Of a DNA stretch of 64,000 bases, positions 25,157 through 33,153 are shown piece by piece. How positions within the stretch are numbered: position 1 is the stretch's first letter; each line of letters begins with the position of its first letter. Origin of the DNA: JBGSMF01 sp964651475 (GTDB lineage Bacteria > Chloroflexota > Anaerolineae > Fen-1058); NCBI GenBank assembly GCA_964651475.1, contig CAZYXV010000007.1, forward strand, positions 62,001 through 126,000, given 5' to 3'. A program made the translations under genes and the position numbers. The notes under the pieces were generated by a model. That model made no database searches and had not been told where the DNA came from. It saw nothing but the letters and a program-made list of their open reading frames with translations.

Positions 25157-25341
25157 AACTTCTCCCCGGCTCCTCTACGAGGGGCAAAGCACGCCTCACA
25201 CTCGATTCCCCGCCAAACACGGTAGGGACTTTAAGATTATACCACACCCATACAAGCGGGACAAGCATTTTCGGGGGAGCGTCACACACTGGGGACAAGC
25301 TCGGCAGCGATTTTTGAACGTAGCCGGCCAATTATGACGAC

Positions 25342-25560
25342 CGGAAGTTGAGCCTTTAGGCGGGGTCTCCGGCTTAAGGGATGCGGAAGACAATAATCAT
25401 CCCAATGTCGCCGCGTAGGAGCACCTTTCCTGTCTAGCCGCCAGGCTGGCAGGCGCGACTATCGCGCCCAGCCTGCCCTGGCCGACAGGCCGGGGAGGGC
25501 GCTCCTACGAGAATTTTGGGACAGTTTATTTTTTCCACGTCCCTAAAGCCTCAGCTTCCG
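25342..25560. repeat. Nested palindromic element in a 500-base intergenic region
   Basis: The stretch 25157-25666 has no gene. Its outer arms, CGGAAGTTGAGCCTTTAGG (25342-25360) and the complement at 25542-25560, pair at 17 of 19 positions. Inside is a long hairpin: CGTAGGAGC (25414-25422) with GCTCCTACG (25501-25509), plus inner pairs such as GCCAGG/CCTGGC. The structure fits a non-autonomous transposable or REP-type repeat with no coding capacity. The bases between the two hairpins include no sure signals. Confidence 0.55.
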
Positions 25561-25616
25561 TACTGGGCAGCAGTACCCGACCTGATACGCTCGCTTTTCG
25601 GTCTTTTCAGTAAATG

Positions 25617-25625
25617 TGCTATAAT
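25617..25625 (+). promoter_or_regulatory. Extended -10 promoter element
   Basis: TGCTATAAT, an extended -10 box with perfect TATAAT at 25620-25625, 41 bases before ATG 25667. No good -35 is seen at the usual distance (TTCGGT). Confidence 0.6.
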
Positions 25626-25666
25626 AGCCCTGCACACGGCATTCCCCTTGAAAGGCGTAGACGTTG

Positions 25667-26578
25667 ATGATTAATGATTGGATTGTGCGCCTGGCTCCGT
25701 GGATTCTAGGTCTAATCGCGCTGGGATTTCTTTTGATTGCCCGCCTGGTAATCAGAGATTTGATTATAATGCGCAGCGGGCACTATTACGTCGTGCGCGA
25801 AGACGCGCGCAAGCGCGCCTTACGTTCCGCGGGGCTGGCGGCATTGGTCCTGGTGGCTGGAGTAAGCTTTGGGTTATACGCCAGGGCGCTCAGCCAACGC
25901 CCACGCATAAGCACATCTATTCCTGGCAGCACGCCAACTATCTCGGCGCACCGGCCCACGGCTACCCCAACATTCACCAATATGCCATCGCCTACACTTG
26001 TACCCTCTCCCTCCTCGCGACCTTCAACGACCACACCCGTGCTCACTCCCACGCCATCCGTCGAGTTGCCTCCCCCCCTCCTCACGGTCACATCGCTGCC
26101 ATCGGCTGTTCCCGCTTTGCCCAACGCCAGGCTGGGCGCTATCACGTTCGCCGCAGGCGCCAAAGAAGTCAAATGCCCGGCGCCCCCCTCCGGCGCTGGT
26201 CAGACAGAATTTGAAGCCGGCACACCCAAGATATGCGCCTATTTTCTCGTGTACAATATGGCGCGCAATACCATGTGGACGGCTGTGTGGTATAAAGAGG
26301 GTAAATACGTTGCCGGCGACCCACTTTTGTGGACTGACGCACCCGACGGCGTGGGGGTTGCTTTTTACGCGGAGCCGGGGCGCCAGCCAGGGCGATGGGA
26401 GCTGCGGTTATACATAGAAGGCCGCCTGCAAAGTATCGGCGCGTTTATCGTAAAACCGCCTCCCGGCTCGGCCACGCCGCAGCCTGCGCCAGCCTCAGCA
26501 ACATCCCAACCCACCATATCCTCGGCCACACCTGAGCCAGCTTTGACTCCAACGCCAAATGGCACGCCGGCCAATTAG
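25667..26578 (+). CDS. Membrane protein with Pro/Thr linker and unknown C-terminal domain
   Basis: 303 residues from ATG 25667 (a TTG codon precedes it in frame). Two membrane helices (about 8-30 and 52-72) flank a short charged loop (RSGHYYVVREDARKRALR). A long Pro/Thr/Ser linker (about 80-145) follows, then a globular part (about 150-260) with GQTEFEAGTPKICAYFLVYNM, WTAVWYKEG and GRWELRLYIEGR, probably a beta-sandwich outside the cell. The last 40 residues are again Pro/Thr-rich. I do not recognise the domain. The adjacent element and the divergent region upstream give no clue to its job. Confidence 0.65.
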   Translation: MINDWIVRLAPWILGLIALGFLLIARLVIRDLIIMRSGHYYVVREDARKRALRSAGLAALVLVAGVSFGLYARALSQRPRISTSIPGSTPTISAHRPTATPTFTNMPSPTLVPSPSSRPSTTTPVLTPTPSVELPPPLLTVTSLPSAVPALPNARLGAITFAAGAKEVKCPAPPSGAGQTEFEAGTPKICAYFLVYNMARNTMWTAVWYKEGKYVAGDPLLWTDAPDGVGVAFYAEPGRQPGRWELRLYIEGRLQSIGAFIVKPPPGSATPQPAPASATSQPTISSATPEPALTPTPNGTPAN

Positions 26579-26626
26579 GCAGCTGGCCCGCCGGTAGAAA
26601 CAACACGCCCCATCAGGCCGCGACGC

Positions 26627-27880
26627 CTATTCTGGGGATTTGCCCAGGGCCATCTCCCGCACCATGTTCCAGCTTTTGATCAGCTCGGCCGGCAAAAAGA
26701 GAGTGCCCACCTGGGGATCAAAGGACGAACGCTTGAGCACTTCCAACATGCGCAAAAGCACGAACTGGGAGGGAATCCTCGCGCCAGTTTCCGTCAACGA
26801 TTGGAAAGCCTGGGTGATGGCAACAATCATGTCGGCCTGAGCCTGGGCCTTGGCGTCTTCTACGTATCGCAGCCGCTCCGCTTCGCCTTGCGCTTCGCGC
26901 TTCTTGGTCCAGCGCTGCCACAAAGCGCGCCAGGCTTCGATGCGCTGCTGGGCAATTTCGTCGGCGACCGTGATATTGCCCAACTCCACTTTGGTCGCCA
27001 CCAGCCCCAGGGTGGGGAAGGCCTTGTTCAACTCAGTTTTGAGCTTGTCCAGCACTTCGGCGCGATAATGATTTTTATCCGGTTCGGCTGATCCCAGGAG
27101 CTGATCCAGCAAATAGGTCGCCAGGATGCCGCGCAGCGTGCCTTCCGTCACGCCAATAATTGCCCGGCGCGACCAATCAAACACCCGCTCAGTTTCGGCC
27201 CGGCTGCTCTCGCGCATCCATTTACGCGTGGCGGCGATAAAGATGGCCTCGTCTTTGGCGGGGTATGGATCATCCTGGCTCGGCGATTGTCCGCCGCTAT
27301 CTATTTTAAACGTGACGTCGGCCTGGCAGCGCACTGGAATGCCGTCTTTGCTCATGGCGTTTACATCGTGCACCCATCGCTGCGGACGCAGGTCAACTAC
27401 GTCCCACACTTTTTCAAACGCGTCGAGCGTCGTGGTGCCTTTTTTCAATACCCGCGTCAACTTGCCCGCCCGTTCCAGCACAACCGCCGAATCGTTGTGA
27501 ACGGTCAATACCGCCGGCCCCCCCACGCGCGCCAATATGTCCTTGTCCGATAATGCCAGCTTGCCTTCTTTGACCGGCATATACGAACTGAGCGGAATCG
27601 AACCCAACAAGCGCCGCTGCAAAAAATCAAACCCTTCACGCCGGCTCTTGAGTCCGTACACGCCTCGCACAAAGTTCGCCGCCATAAACGCCAGCACGGC
27701 CATCACCATCAGCCCTGGCGCCATGTCACGCACCACAAGCCCCATCACCTCGTTAGGACATCCCGGGTCTGTCAAACACGACAAGCCGCGGGGCTGCAAC
27801 TCCATGACGAGCGATAGCGCCAGCAACGCCGCCAGGGGCGTCAGGATCCATTGTACGGAGCCTCTACTGGATGTAGACAC
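26627..27880 (-). CDS. SPFH/Band-7 membrane protein D (short type)
   Basis: 417 residues from a GTG start with GAGGTGA five bases upstream, three bases after gene C. Two membrane helices (about 11-28, 55-72), then a SPFH/Band-7 domain (about 115-300) with GGPAVLTVHNDSAVVLE, VVDLRP and SKDGIPVRCQADVTFKID. A charged helical part with EEAW-like RIEAWRALWQRWTKKREAQG and AQAQADMIVAITQAF follows, and the end contains GTLFLPAEL. SPFH proteins build large membrane-bound rings or cages (flotillin, HflK/HflC, stomatin). This one resembles gene B in size and layout. No protease or flotillin partner is seen. Confidence 0.85.
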   Translation of the reverse strand: MSTSSRGSVQWILTPLAALLALSLVMELQPRGLSCLTDPGCPNEVMGLVVRDMAPGLMVMAVLAFMAANFVRGVYGLKSRREGFDFLQRRLLGSIPLSSYMPVKEGKLALSDKDILARVGGPAVLTVHNDSAVVLERAGKLTRVLKKGTTTLDAFEKVWDVVDLRPQRWVHDVNAMSKDGIPVRCQADVTFKIDSGGQSPSQDDPYPAKDEAIFIAATRKWMRESSRAETERVFDWSRRAIIGVTEGTLRGILATYLLDQLLGSAEPDKNHYRAEVLDKLKTELNKAFPTLGLVATKVELGNITVADEIAQQRIEAWRALWQRWTKKREAQGEAERLRYVEDAKAQAQADMIVAITQAFQSLTETGARIPSQFVLLRMLEVLKRSSFDPQVGTLFLPAELIKSWNMVREMALGKSPE

Positions 27881-27883
27881 ACG

Positions 27884-29344
27884 TCACCTCGCCTGGCGCT
27901 CAATGGCGCGCCGCAGCGCCCCTACCGTTTCAGCCGAAGAAGTCGGCAGGGCCTGCTGAACGGACGGGGTTTGAATCATCTTTTCCAGAGCCTCGACAAA
28001 ACGCAAGGCGATCACCTCTGTGGAAATGTTCTTGTCAACGGTCTGGGCCTGCCTGACGCCCTCGCTGACTGTGCGTATCATTTCTGCGTGCGCTTCGGTC
28101 CAGGCCTTTTCAACGATACGAATATACTCTGCATCACTCTTGCCCATCTCTTCGGTGATGCGGCGCGTCCATTCTGACTGCCAGTTGCCGATGCGCTGCT
28201 GCAATAGCTTGCTGTCCGCCGGCATCAAATTGCCGACGCCGCCGCCAATGACCTGGATGCCGATGGGCTCCAGTTCATCTCTGAGTTGCTGCAGCAGCCT
28301 GGCCGCGATTTCTTGGCGCGGATTTTTGGATGGGTCGTCAGGCGCGCACAAATCGTCAAACAGATATTCTCCAATGATACGGCGAACGGCCTGCGTGGCG
28401 ACAATGCTCACCATCTCGTCCCACGAGTGTTTTTGCTTGTTTTCAAATACCTTATCGTCTCGCCGCTCTTGTGAGTGCTCGACGGGCTGCCCGCGCATAA
28501 TCACATTAAAGATAGAGCTTTTTCTAAAGGGAAAGGGCTTGCCCAACTCGGGTTGATCGCCGCCGGCGTAAATCCTGAAAGAAGCCGCCGTAAACACCTT
28601 GATGCGAATGCCATCCTTGGTGAGCGCCTCGACTTCAAAGGCTCGCTGTTGATAGCGCAAATCCATGATCTCGGCAATTGCTTCGTCCTTGCCCGTGAAT
28701 GCCAGGCCAGGGTCCCGAACGCCCTTGAGTGTTATGGCATCAGCAGTGACCACGACGTGATCGCAACCTGTAATGATGAGGCCAGGGCCGGCAAAGAACG
28801 ACTGCTTCAGATCGCCTGGCGCCCGCTGCGTCTTGGTTCTGTTTTCCACAGTATAGTAAGGATAGTTCGTGCCCAGAGTGCAGGTCAACAAGGCGCGAAA
28901 AGCCTGCCGCCGCTCGTCCACCGAAGGGTTATCGCCCAACGGCAGCAACTCTTGAGAAAGCCAGTACGCGCCGCCCCAAAACAGCGCGAGCGCGGGCAGC
29001 GTGAGAAGGATCAGCCCAACCGGACCGGCGGCCTGATAGCCCCACAGGCAAAAAATCCACCAGCCAGTCCACAGCAAGCCAAAGCACAACGCGCCGCGCC
29101 GCCCGAACGCCAATCCCCCGCTCACTGCTATCCCAATTGTCGCCAGGATGACAGCGGCGATCAAGCCAGTCCACCCCAACAAAGCGCCAGTCAGGCAAAC
29201 CACAACAGCCATCACCGCAGGGACAAACAAGGTAATGGCGCCCGTCAGGCCATTCATAAAATAGCCCAACGCCAGCGCCACCCCGAGGGTGACGAAGGTG
29301 ATTCCAAGCAAAGAGAAAAAATCGCTAGGCGTTATGGCACTCAT
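27884..29344 (-). CDS. SPFH/Band-7 membrane protein C (long type)
   Basis: 486 residues from ATG 29344, which overlaps the pfkB-like stop (ATGA); a longer frame would reach into that gene. It has about five hydrophobic segments in the first 130 residues. The SPFH domain (about 160-400) contains FFAGPGLIITGCDHVVV, IMDLR and TKDGIRIKVFTAASFRIY, followed by charged helices with NWQSEWTRRITEEMG and EAHAEMIRTVSEGV. Same length and plan as gene A (both have NRPYY/NYPYY before the domain). Three bases separate it from gene D. Confidence 0.85.
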   Translation of the reverse strand: MSAITPSDFFSLLGITFVTLGVALALGYFMNGLTGAITLFVPAVMAVVVCLTGALLGWTGLIAAVILATIGIAVSGGLAFGRRGALCFGLLWTGWWIFCLWGYQAAGPVGLILLTLPALALFWGGAYWLSQELLPLGDNPSVDERRQAFRALLTCTLGTNYPYYTVENRTKTQRAPGDLKQSFFAGPGLIITGCDHVVVTADAITLKGVRDPGLAFTGKDEAIAEIMDLRYQQRAFEVEALTKDGIRIKVFTAASFRIYAGGDQPELGKPFPFRKSSIFNVIMRGQPVEHSQERRDDKVFENKQKHSWDEMVSIVATQAVRRIIGEYLFDDLCAPDDPSKNPRQEIAARLLQQLRDELEPIGIQVIGGGVGNLMPADSKLLQQRIGNWQSEWTRRITEEMGKSDAEYIRIVEKAWTEAHAEMIRTVSEGVRQAQTVDKNISTEVIALRFVEALEKMIQTPSVQQALPTSSAETVGALRRAIERQAR

Positions 29345-30276
29345 ACGCTCAATTGATCGTACAGCCTTTCCAGGCTGAGAGAGGGGCAAACCGTTTCAGG
29401 GCATTTGAGCGTCAGGGTGGCGGCCGCCAGGCCCAGCCGCACCGCCTCCACCGGGTCAAGCTCGTTCAAAATTCCAAACACCACGCCGGCCGTGAGAGCA
29501 TCGCCAGCGCCAGTGCGATCGGCGACTTGAGCGCGAATGGCCGGGATATGGCCGTTTTCTTCAGAAGTGGCGTACGCCACGCCCATCTCGCCCAACGTGA
29601 TGACGGCCAGCGTAATGCCCTGTGCGACAAAATAACGCGCCGCGCGGAGCGCCTGGTCGTAATCGCGCGCCGGCAGCCCGCACAACACCTCGGCTTCGGT
29701 AGCGTTGGGAGCAATCGTGTACAAGTGATTCAAATAAGGGCAAAGCCGGGGCGCCAACACCGCCGAAGTCGGATCTACCGCCACGCGCGTTTTATAATGC
29801 CGGGTCATTTTAAAAAGTAGTGCCAGGGCATCTGGCGAGAGATTGGCGTCGGCGATGACGAGCGGGGCCTGGGCAAACAAGCGCCGCCGGTCGTACAGAT
29901 AACGCGGCGTGATAAACTCCATCACCGCCATATCATCCACGGCCACGTTCAGGCTGCCATCGGGGTTGAGCGCGGCCACGTACGCTCCCGTGCGCTGGCC
30001 CTCAGCCACAATCACATGGCTCACGTCAATGCCGGCCTCGCGCGCCTGGCGCAGAATCAATTCGCCGGCCTCGTCCTTGCCTACGGCGGAAAGCAGCATC
30101 ACGCCAACGCCCAGGCGCGCCAGGTTTTCGGCCACGTTGCGCGCCACGCCGCCCGTGCTGTGGCGGATGCGCCCCGGATTCGACGTGCCCGCCACGAGCG
30201 GCGCGCTCGACCGCCCCTTCACGTCGAGCGACGCCGCGCCGACGACGAGCACGGTGTGGTCTGAATGATGCTCCAT
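29341..30276 (-). CDS. PfkB-family carbohydrate kinase (pseudouridine kinase-like)
   Basis: 311 residues with both PfkB signatures: GGVARNVAENLARLG at 42-56 and DRTGAGDALTAGVV at 253-266 with catalytic Asp259. The N-terminal pattern (ARNVAENLARLG) is closest to ribonucleoside/pseudouridine kinases rather than fructose kinases. It should phosphorylate a sugar or nucleoside using ATP in the cytoplasm. It sits inside the SPFH operon: five bases after gene B and overlapping gene C by four. No pseudouridine glycosidase is visible, so the link to the SPFH proteins is unexplained. Confidence 0.85.
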   Translation of the reverse strand: MEHHSDHTVLVVGAASLDVKGRSSAPLVAGTSNPGRIRHSTGGVARNVAENLARLGVGVMLLSAVGKDEAGELILRQAREAGIDVSHVIVAEGQRTGAYVAALNPDGSLNVAVDDMAVMEFITPRYLYDRRRLFAQAPLVIADANLSPDALALLFKMTRHYKTRVAVDPTSAVLAPRLCPYLNHLYTIAPNATEAEVLCGLPARDYDQALRAARYFVAQGITLAVITLGEMGVAYATSEENGHIPAIRAQVADRTGAGDALTAGVVFGILNELDPVEAVRLGLAAATLTLKCPETVCPSLSLERLYDQLSV

Positions 30277-30281
30277 CGAGA

Positions 30282-31538
30282 TTAATTCTCTTGCGACGGA
30301 TTTAGCATCGAACGCAATGTTTCTAATGTATCGGCTGTTTCGCGCGGGATAAAAATGCCGGCCTCCGAGCTGGTTCTGATTTTATCCAGCGTTTCCACCA
30401 ATCGCAGGGCCACCAGGTCGTTAGTGGCCTGGGGGTCCAACTCGCTGCGCTTTAGGCACGCAACAATCTCTCGGACCATCCGTTCGCGCGCTTCGCGCTC
30501 CACCTGCGCGTGCTGCTCCATTGCTCTGGCTTCACCGCCAGCCAGGGTAGCCTGCGCCTGTCCCTCTCGCCCGGCTTTCCAGCTATCTACGCGTTGTTCC
30601 TGGACCTTTTTATTGAGCGAGTCCGATGGGATGCGAAACGCGCTCAAACGGACGTCCAGCAAGTTGGCGCCAAAATTGCGCGCAGCGCCCGTCAACTCGG
30701 CGCGCAATCTTTCCAGAATAGCCCGGCGCGCATCAGCCGCCGCACCATCCGGCGATACGTCGAACAAGTCGTCGAACGCGTAATCAGACACAATGGAGCG
30801 CAGCGCCGAATCCAGATTGCCATTGACGCGGTCGGCCCAATTCATCACACGCTCTTTGTTAAAGTTTGTCTGAACTAGAGCAGCTTTTCTTAGCTCTTGT
30901 TTCAAGGGTGAGTAGGGCGATTTGTCGGTGGGATGGTGATCGGGATCCATCATTAACTGGAACGACGCCTGCACATCCGCCTCGATGAGAATGCCATCCT
31001 TGGTCACCACTTTGGCCGGCACCTGCCTCACGTGGGGACGAAGGTCAACCATCTCGCGGACCAGTTCAAAGGGGCGCATAAACTTGACGCACGGTCCCTC
31101 TATACGGGTCTGCAAACCGTTGCACTCCAGCACCACGGCGCTGTCGCTGAACACAACGACTGTGCCCGGCCCGCCGAGATTATACAGCGTGGTAGCGCGG
31201 TCTTTCTTTTCCACCTGGCCGTTTCTCACGATCAGGAAAGGATAATCCCGGATAAGAGGAATAGAAGGAGAAATGGGGCCAAACGCAGACATCGTCCAGT
31301 AATTGAACGCGTCGCGATTCGACAAGTGATACACAATTGCCACAAAGCGCGTCACCACGTAGCACAGCGCCGCCAGCGCCGCCACAGGCGCCGCCAGCGC
31401 AATCAACCATTTTAATATGGGGAAAACATTGATGGCCGAGACCAACCACCATGCCAGCCAGATACAAGCCGCCCACCCCATCAGCCAGATTGCTTCGCGA
31501 GCCAGGCCGGACCACTTGGCAAGTTCTTTTTCTTCCAT
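30282..31538 (-). CDS. SPFH/Band-7 membrane protein B (short type)
   Basis: 418 residues; four bases after gene A. Two hydrophobic stretches (about 15-36, 43-72). The SPFH domain (about 120-310) begins LGGPGTVVVFSDSAVVLECNG, with MVDLRP (163-168) and VTKDGILIEADVQASFQL (178-195). A helical region follows (SWKAGREGQAQATLAGGEA) and the end has GIFIPRETADTLETL. The layout matches gene D (417 residues), suggesting duplication. SPFH proteins usually form homo- or hetero-oligomeric membrane assemblies. Nothing in the operon encodes a protease of the FtsH type. Confidence 0.85.
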   Translation of the reverse strand: MEEKELAKWSGLAREAIWLMGWAACIWLAWWLVSAINVFPILKWLIALAAPVAALAALCYVVTRFVAIVYHLSNRDAFNYWTMSAFGPISPSIPLIRDYPFLIVRNGQVEKKDRATTLYNLGGPGTVVVFSDSAVVLECNGLQTRIEGPCVKFMRPFELVREMVDLRPHVRQVPAKVVTKDGILIEADVQASFQLMMDPDHHPTDKSPYSPLKQELRKAALVQTNFNKERVMNWADRVNGNLDSALRSIVSDYAFDDLFDVSPDGAAADARRAILERLRAELTGAARNFGANLLDVRLSAFRIPSDSLNKKVQEQRVDSWKAGREGQAQATLAGGEARAMEQHAQVEREARERMVREIVACLKRSELDPQATNDLVALRLVETLDKIRTSSEAGIFIPRETADTLETLRSMLNPSQEN

Positions 31539-31542
31539 GTCT

Positions 31543-33003
31543 TTACCCCCTTCTGGCTCTGCGCCTGGCCGCCGCCAGCGCGCCCTTGGACTCGCCTTGA
31601 TCTAACGACGGCGACTGTTCAATCATCCCTTCAAGCGCCTCGACGGAACGTAAAATAATCGCCGCAGATGCAGATTCACGGGGCAGCGATTGGATGTTCT
31701 CTAACGCGCGCACGAGCGTGTCAAGCATGTCGCTCTGAGCTTGAGCGCGCACCTCGTTGAGGGTCCGCGCCGCCGCTGCTTCACCCCTGGCTTTTTCTTC
31801 CGTCGCCGATGCAATTCTGGGAGCGCGCCACTCTTCAATCCGCCAATCGGCGACGTTGGCGCTGGTAGCTTCAATATTAGACATGCCCACAAACAGCACC
31901 TGGATACCCCGCCATTCAGACGGCGAGTTGACCGCCGCGTCGGGGCTGCCGACGATTTCGCGCACCCTGTCGTGGATCGCGCCGCGCACCGCGCTGCGCC
32001 CCGCTGTGCCTTGTATTTCGTCAAAACGATATTGCGAGAACACGTCACAAGCAATGCCCTGCGCCAAATCGTAAATGTAATCGTCCCACAGGTGCGTTTT
32101 TTCCCGATCACTTTTTTGCGCCCGGATGGCGGCGAACACGGCCTGTTCGGAAAATGGATACAGGCGATTATGGGGGTTATTTTCTGGCTTGTCCATACCA
32201 TGCGGATCGATCTTGAACACCAGGAACAGGCGCGTCTCGATCTCGATCCCATCTTTGGTCGTGCCTTTCACAGAACAAGGGCGAATGTAGGGACGGAGAT
32301 CAACCACTTGCAGGGGACGCTCTCTGCGCCTGGAAAAAATCAGGCGCGGCGCGCCGACGCGGGTAAAATCCGGGCCATTAATCATGGGGACGGCGTAATG
32401 GCTATTGGCCACAATCACCCCCGGCCCCAGCCAACGCGGCACAATCTTGCCGCCAAATGTTTGCACCAGTTGCCCGTCGGCGATGAGAGGCTCTGTGGCC
32501 AGGTAATAGGGGCGATTGCGCCCGATCACAAAGCCGAGGATGCACTGGAGCGCCTGCCCCACATCCTGCGCGCCATTCAGCGGCAGCAAATAACCCAGCG
32601 CCATCATGGCCAGCAGGCTAATCCAGAAAAACAAGATGGCCGGCAGCGCAATCATCAAAATTCCCAGGATGCCGCCCAGCCACCACTCTGGATCAAAGTA
32701 CTGTAATACCTGGGCCTGATCGGGCATCACCAGGAAATTGCACGCCGCGCCGCGGTACAGGGGGCCCAGGGCACTCAAGCTGTTCACGCACTTTATGGAT
32801 ATATCTTCCACTGTCCCCGCCGCGCTCGATTCTACAATGAGAGTTTGCAACCTCGCCTGGCGCGCCCAAACGCCGACCAGCCAGCCCAAGTCCAGAACCA
32901 GCCAATGAGCCAACAGCGTCACCGCACCGCGGCGCTTGGCCCACAGCCACATCAACGCGCACGACGCGCACTCGACTAAAAAGACACCGAGGACTGTCTG
33001 CAT
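31543..33003 (-). CDS. SPFH/Band-7 membrane protein A (long type), first gene of the operon
   Basis: 486 residues. Hydrophobic segments at about 3-20, 29-46 and 107-140; the SPFH domain (about 160-400) has GRNRPYYLATEP, LGPGVIVANSHYAVPMI, VVDLRPYIR (233-241) and TTKDGIEIETRLFLVFKID (248-266). The C-terminal helices carry WRIEEWRAPRIASATEEKA and AQSDMLDTLVRALENI. Length and plan equal gene C. Strong AGGAGG lies before ATG 33003. It heads a five-gene operon (A, B, pfkB, C, D) with gaps of 4, 5, -4 and 3 bases, divergent from two cNMP-kinase genes. Confidence 0.85.
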   Translation of the reverse strand: MQTVLGVFLVECASCALMWLWAKRRGAVTLLAHWLVLDLGWLVGVWARQARLQTLIVESSAAGTVEDISIKCVNSLSALGPLYRGAACNFLVMPDQAQVLQYFDPEWWLGGILGILMIALPAILFFWISLLAMMALGYLLPLNGAQDVGQALQCILGFVIGRNRPYYLATEPLIADGQLVQTFGGKIVPRWLGPGVIVANSHYAVPMINGPDFTRVGAPRLIFSRRRERPLQVVDLRPYIRPCSVKGTTKDGIEIETRLFLVFKIDPHGMDKPENNPHNRLYPFSEQAVFAAIRAQKSDREKTHLWDDYIYDLAQGIACDVFSQYRFDEIQGTAGRSAVRGAIHDRVREIVGSPDAAVNSPSEWRGIQVLFVGMSNIEATSANVADWRIEEWRAPRIASATEEKARGEAAAARTLNEVRAQAQSDMLDTLVRALENIQSLPRESASAAIILRSVEALEGMIEQSPSLDQGESKGALAAARRRARRG

Positions 33004-33035
33004 AGCGCCTCCTGATTACGAGTCACATGCTGTAC

Positions 33036-33049
33036 GCTAGAATACTAGC
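33036..33049. promoter_or_regulatory. Inverted repeat in the SPFH operon promoter region
   Basis: GCTAG-AATA-CTAGC, a perfect five-base inverted repeat with four-base spacer, 33 bases before the SPFH operon start. Possible operator; the minus-strand promoter boxes here are weak (TTCCCA, 17 bases, TAGTAT). Confidence 0.35.
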
Positions 33050-33089
33050 ATAGATTGTCTATTTTGGGAAGCACCCCCCCTCTGAAGTT

Positions 33090-33119
33090 TTGACGTTCTC
33101 CTGAAAAGTGTGCTAAAAT
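33090..33119 (+). promoter_or_regulatory. Promoter for the cNMP-binding kinase genes
   Basis: TTGACG (33090-33095), 18-base spacer, extended -10 TGCTAAAAT (TAAAAT at 33114-33119), 35 bases before the GTG start at 33154. Confidence 0.7.
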
Positions 33120-33153
33120 TAGGTCAGCTTCTCTCGTCATCAGGAGCAGGACG

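Noticed and set aside
25414..25509. Long hairpin considered as a riboswitch or structured RNA
   Set aside because: It is nearly all simple pairing, lies inside larger inverted arms, and is far from the next start with a promoter in between.
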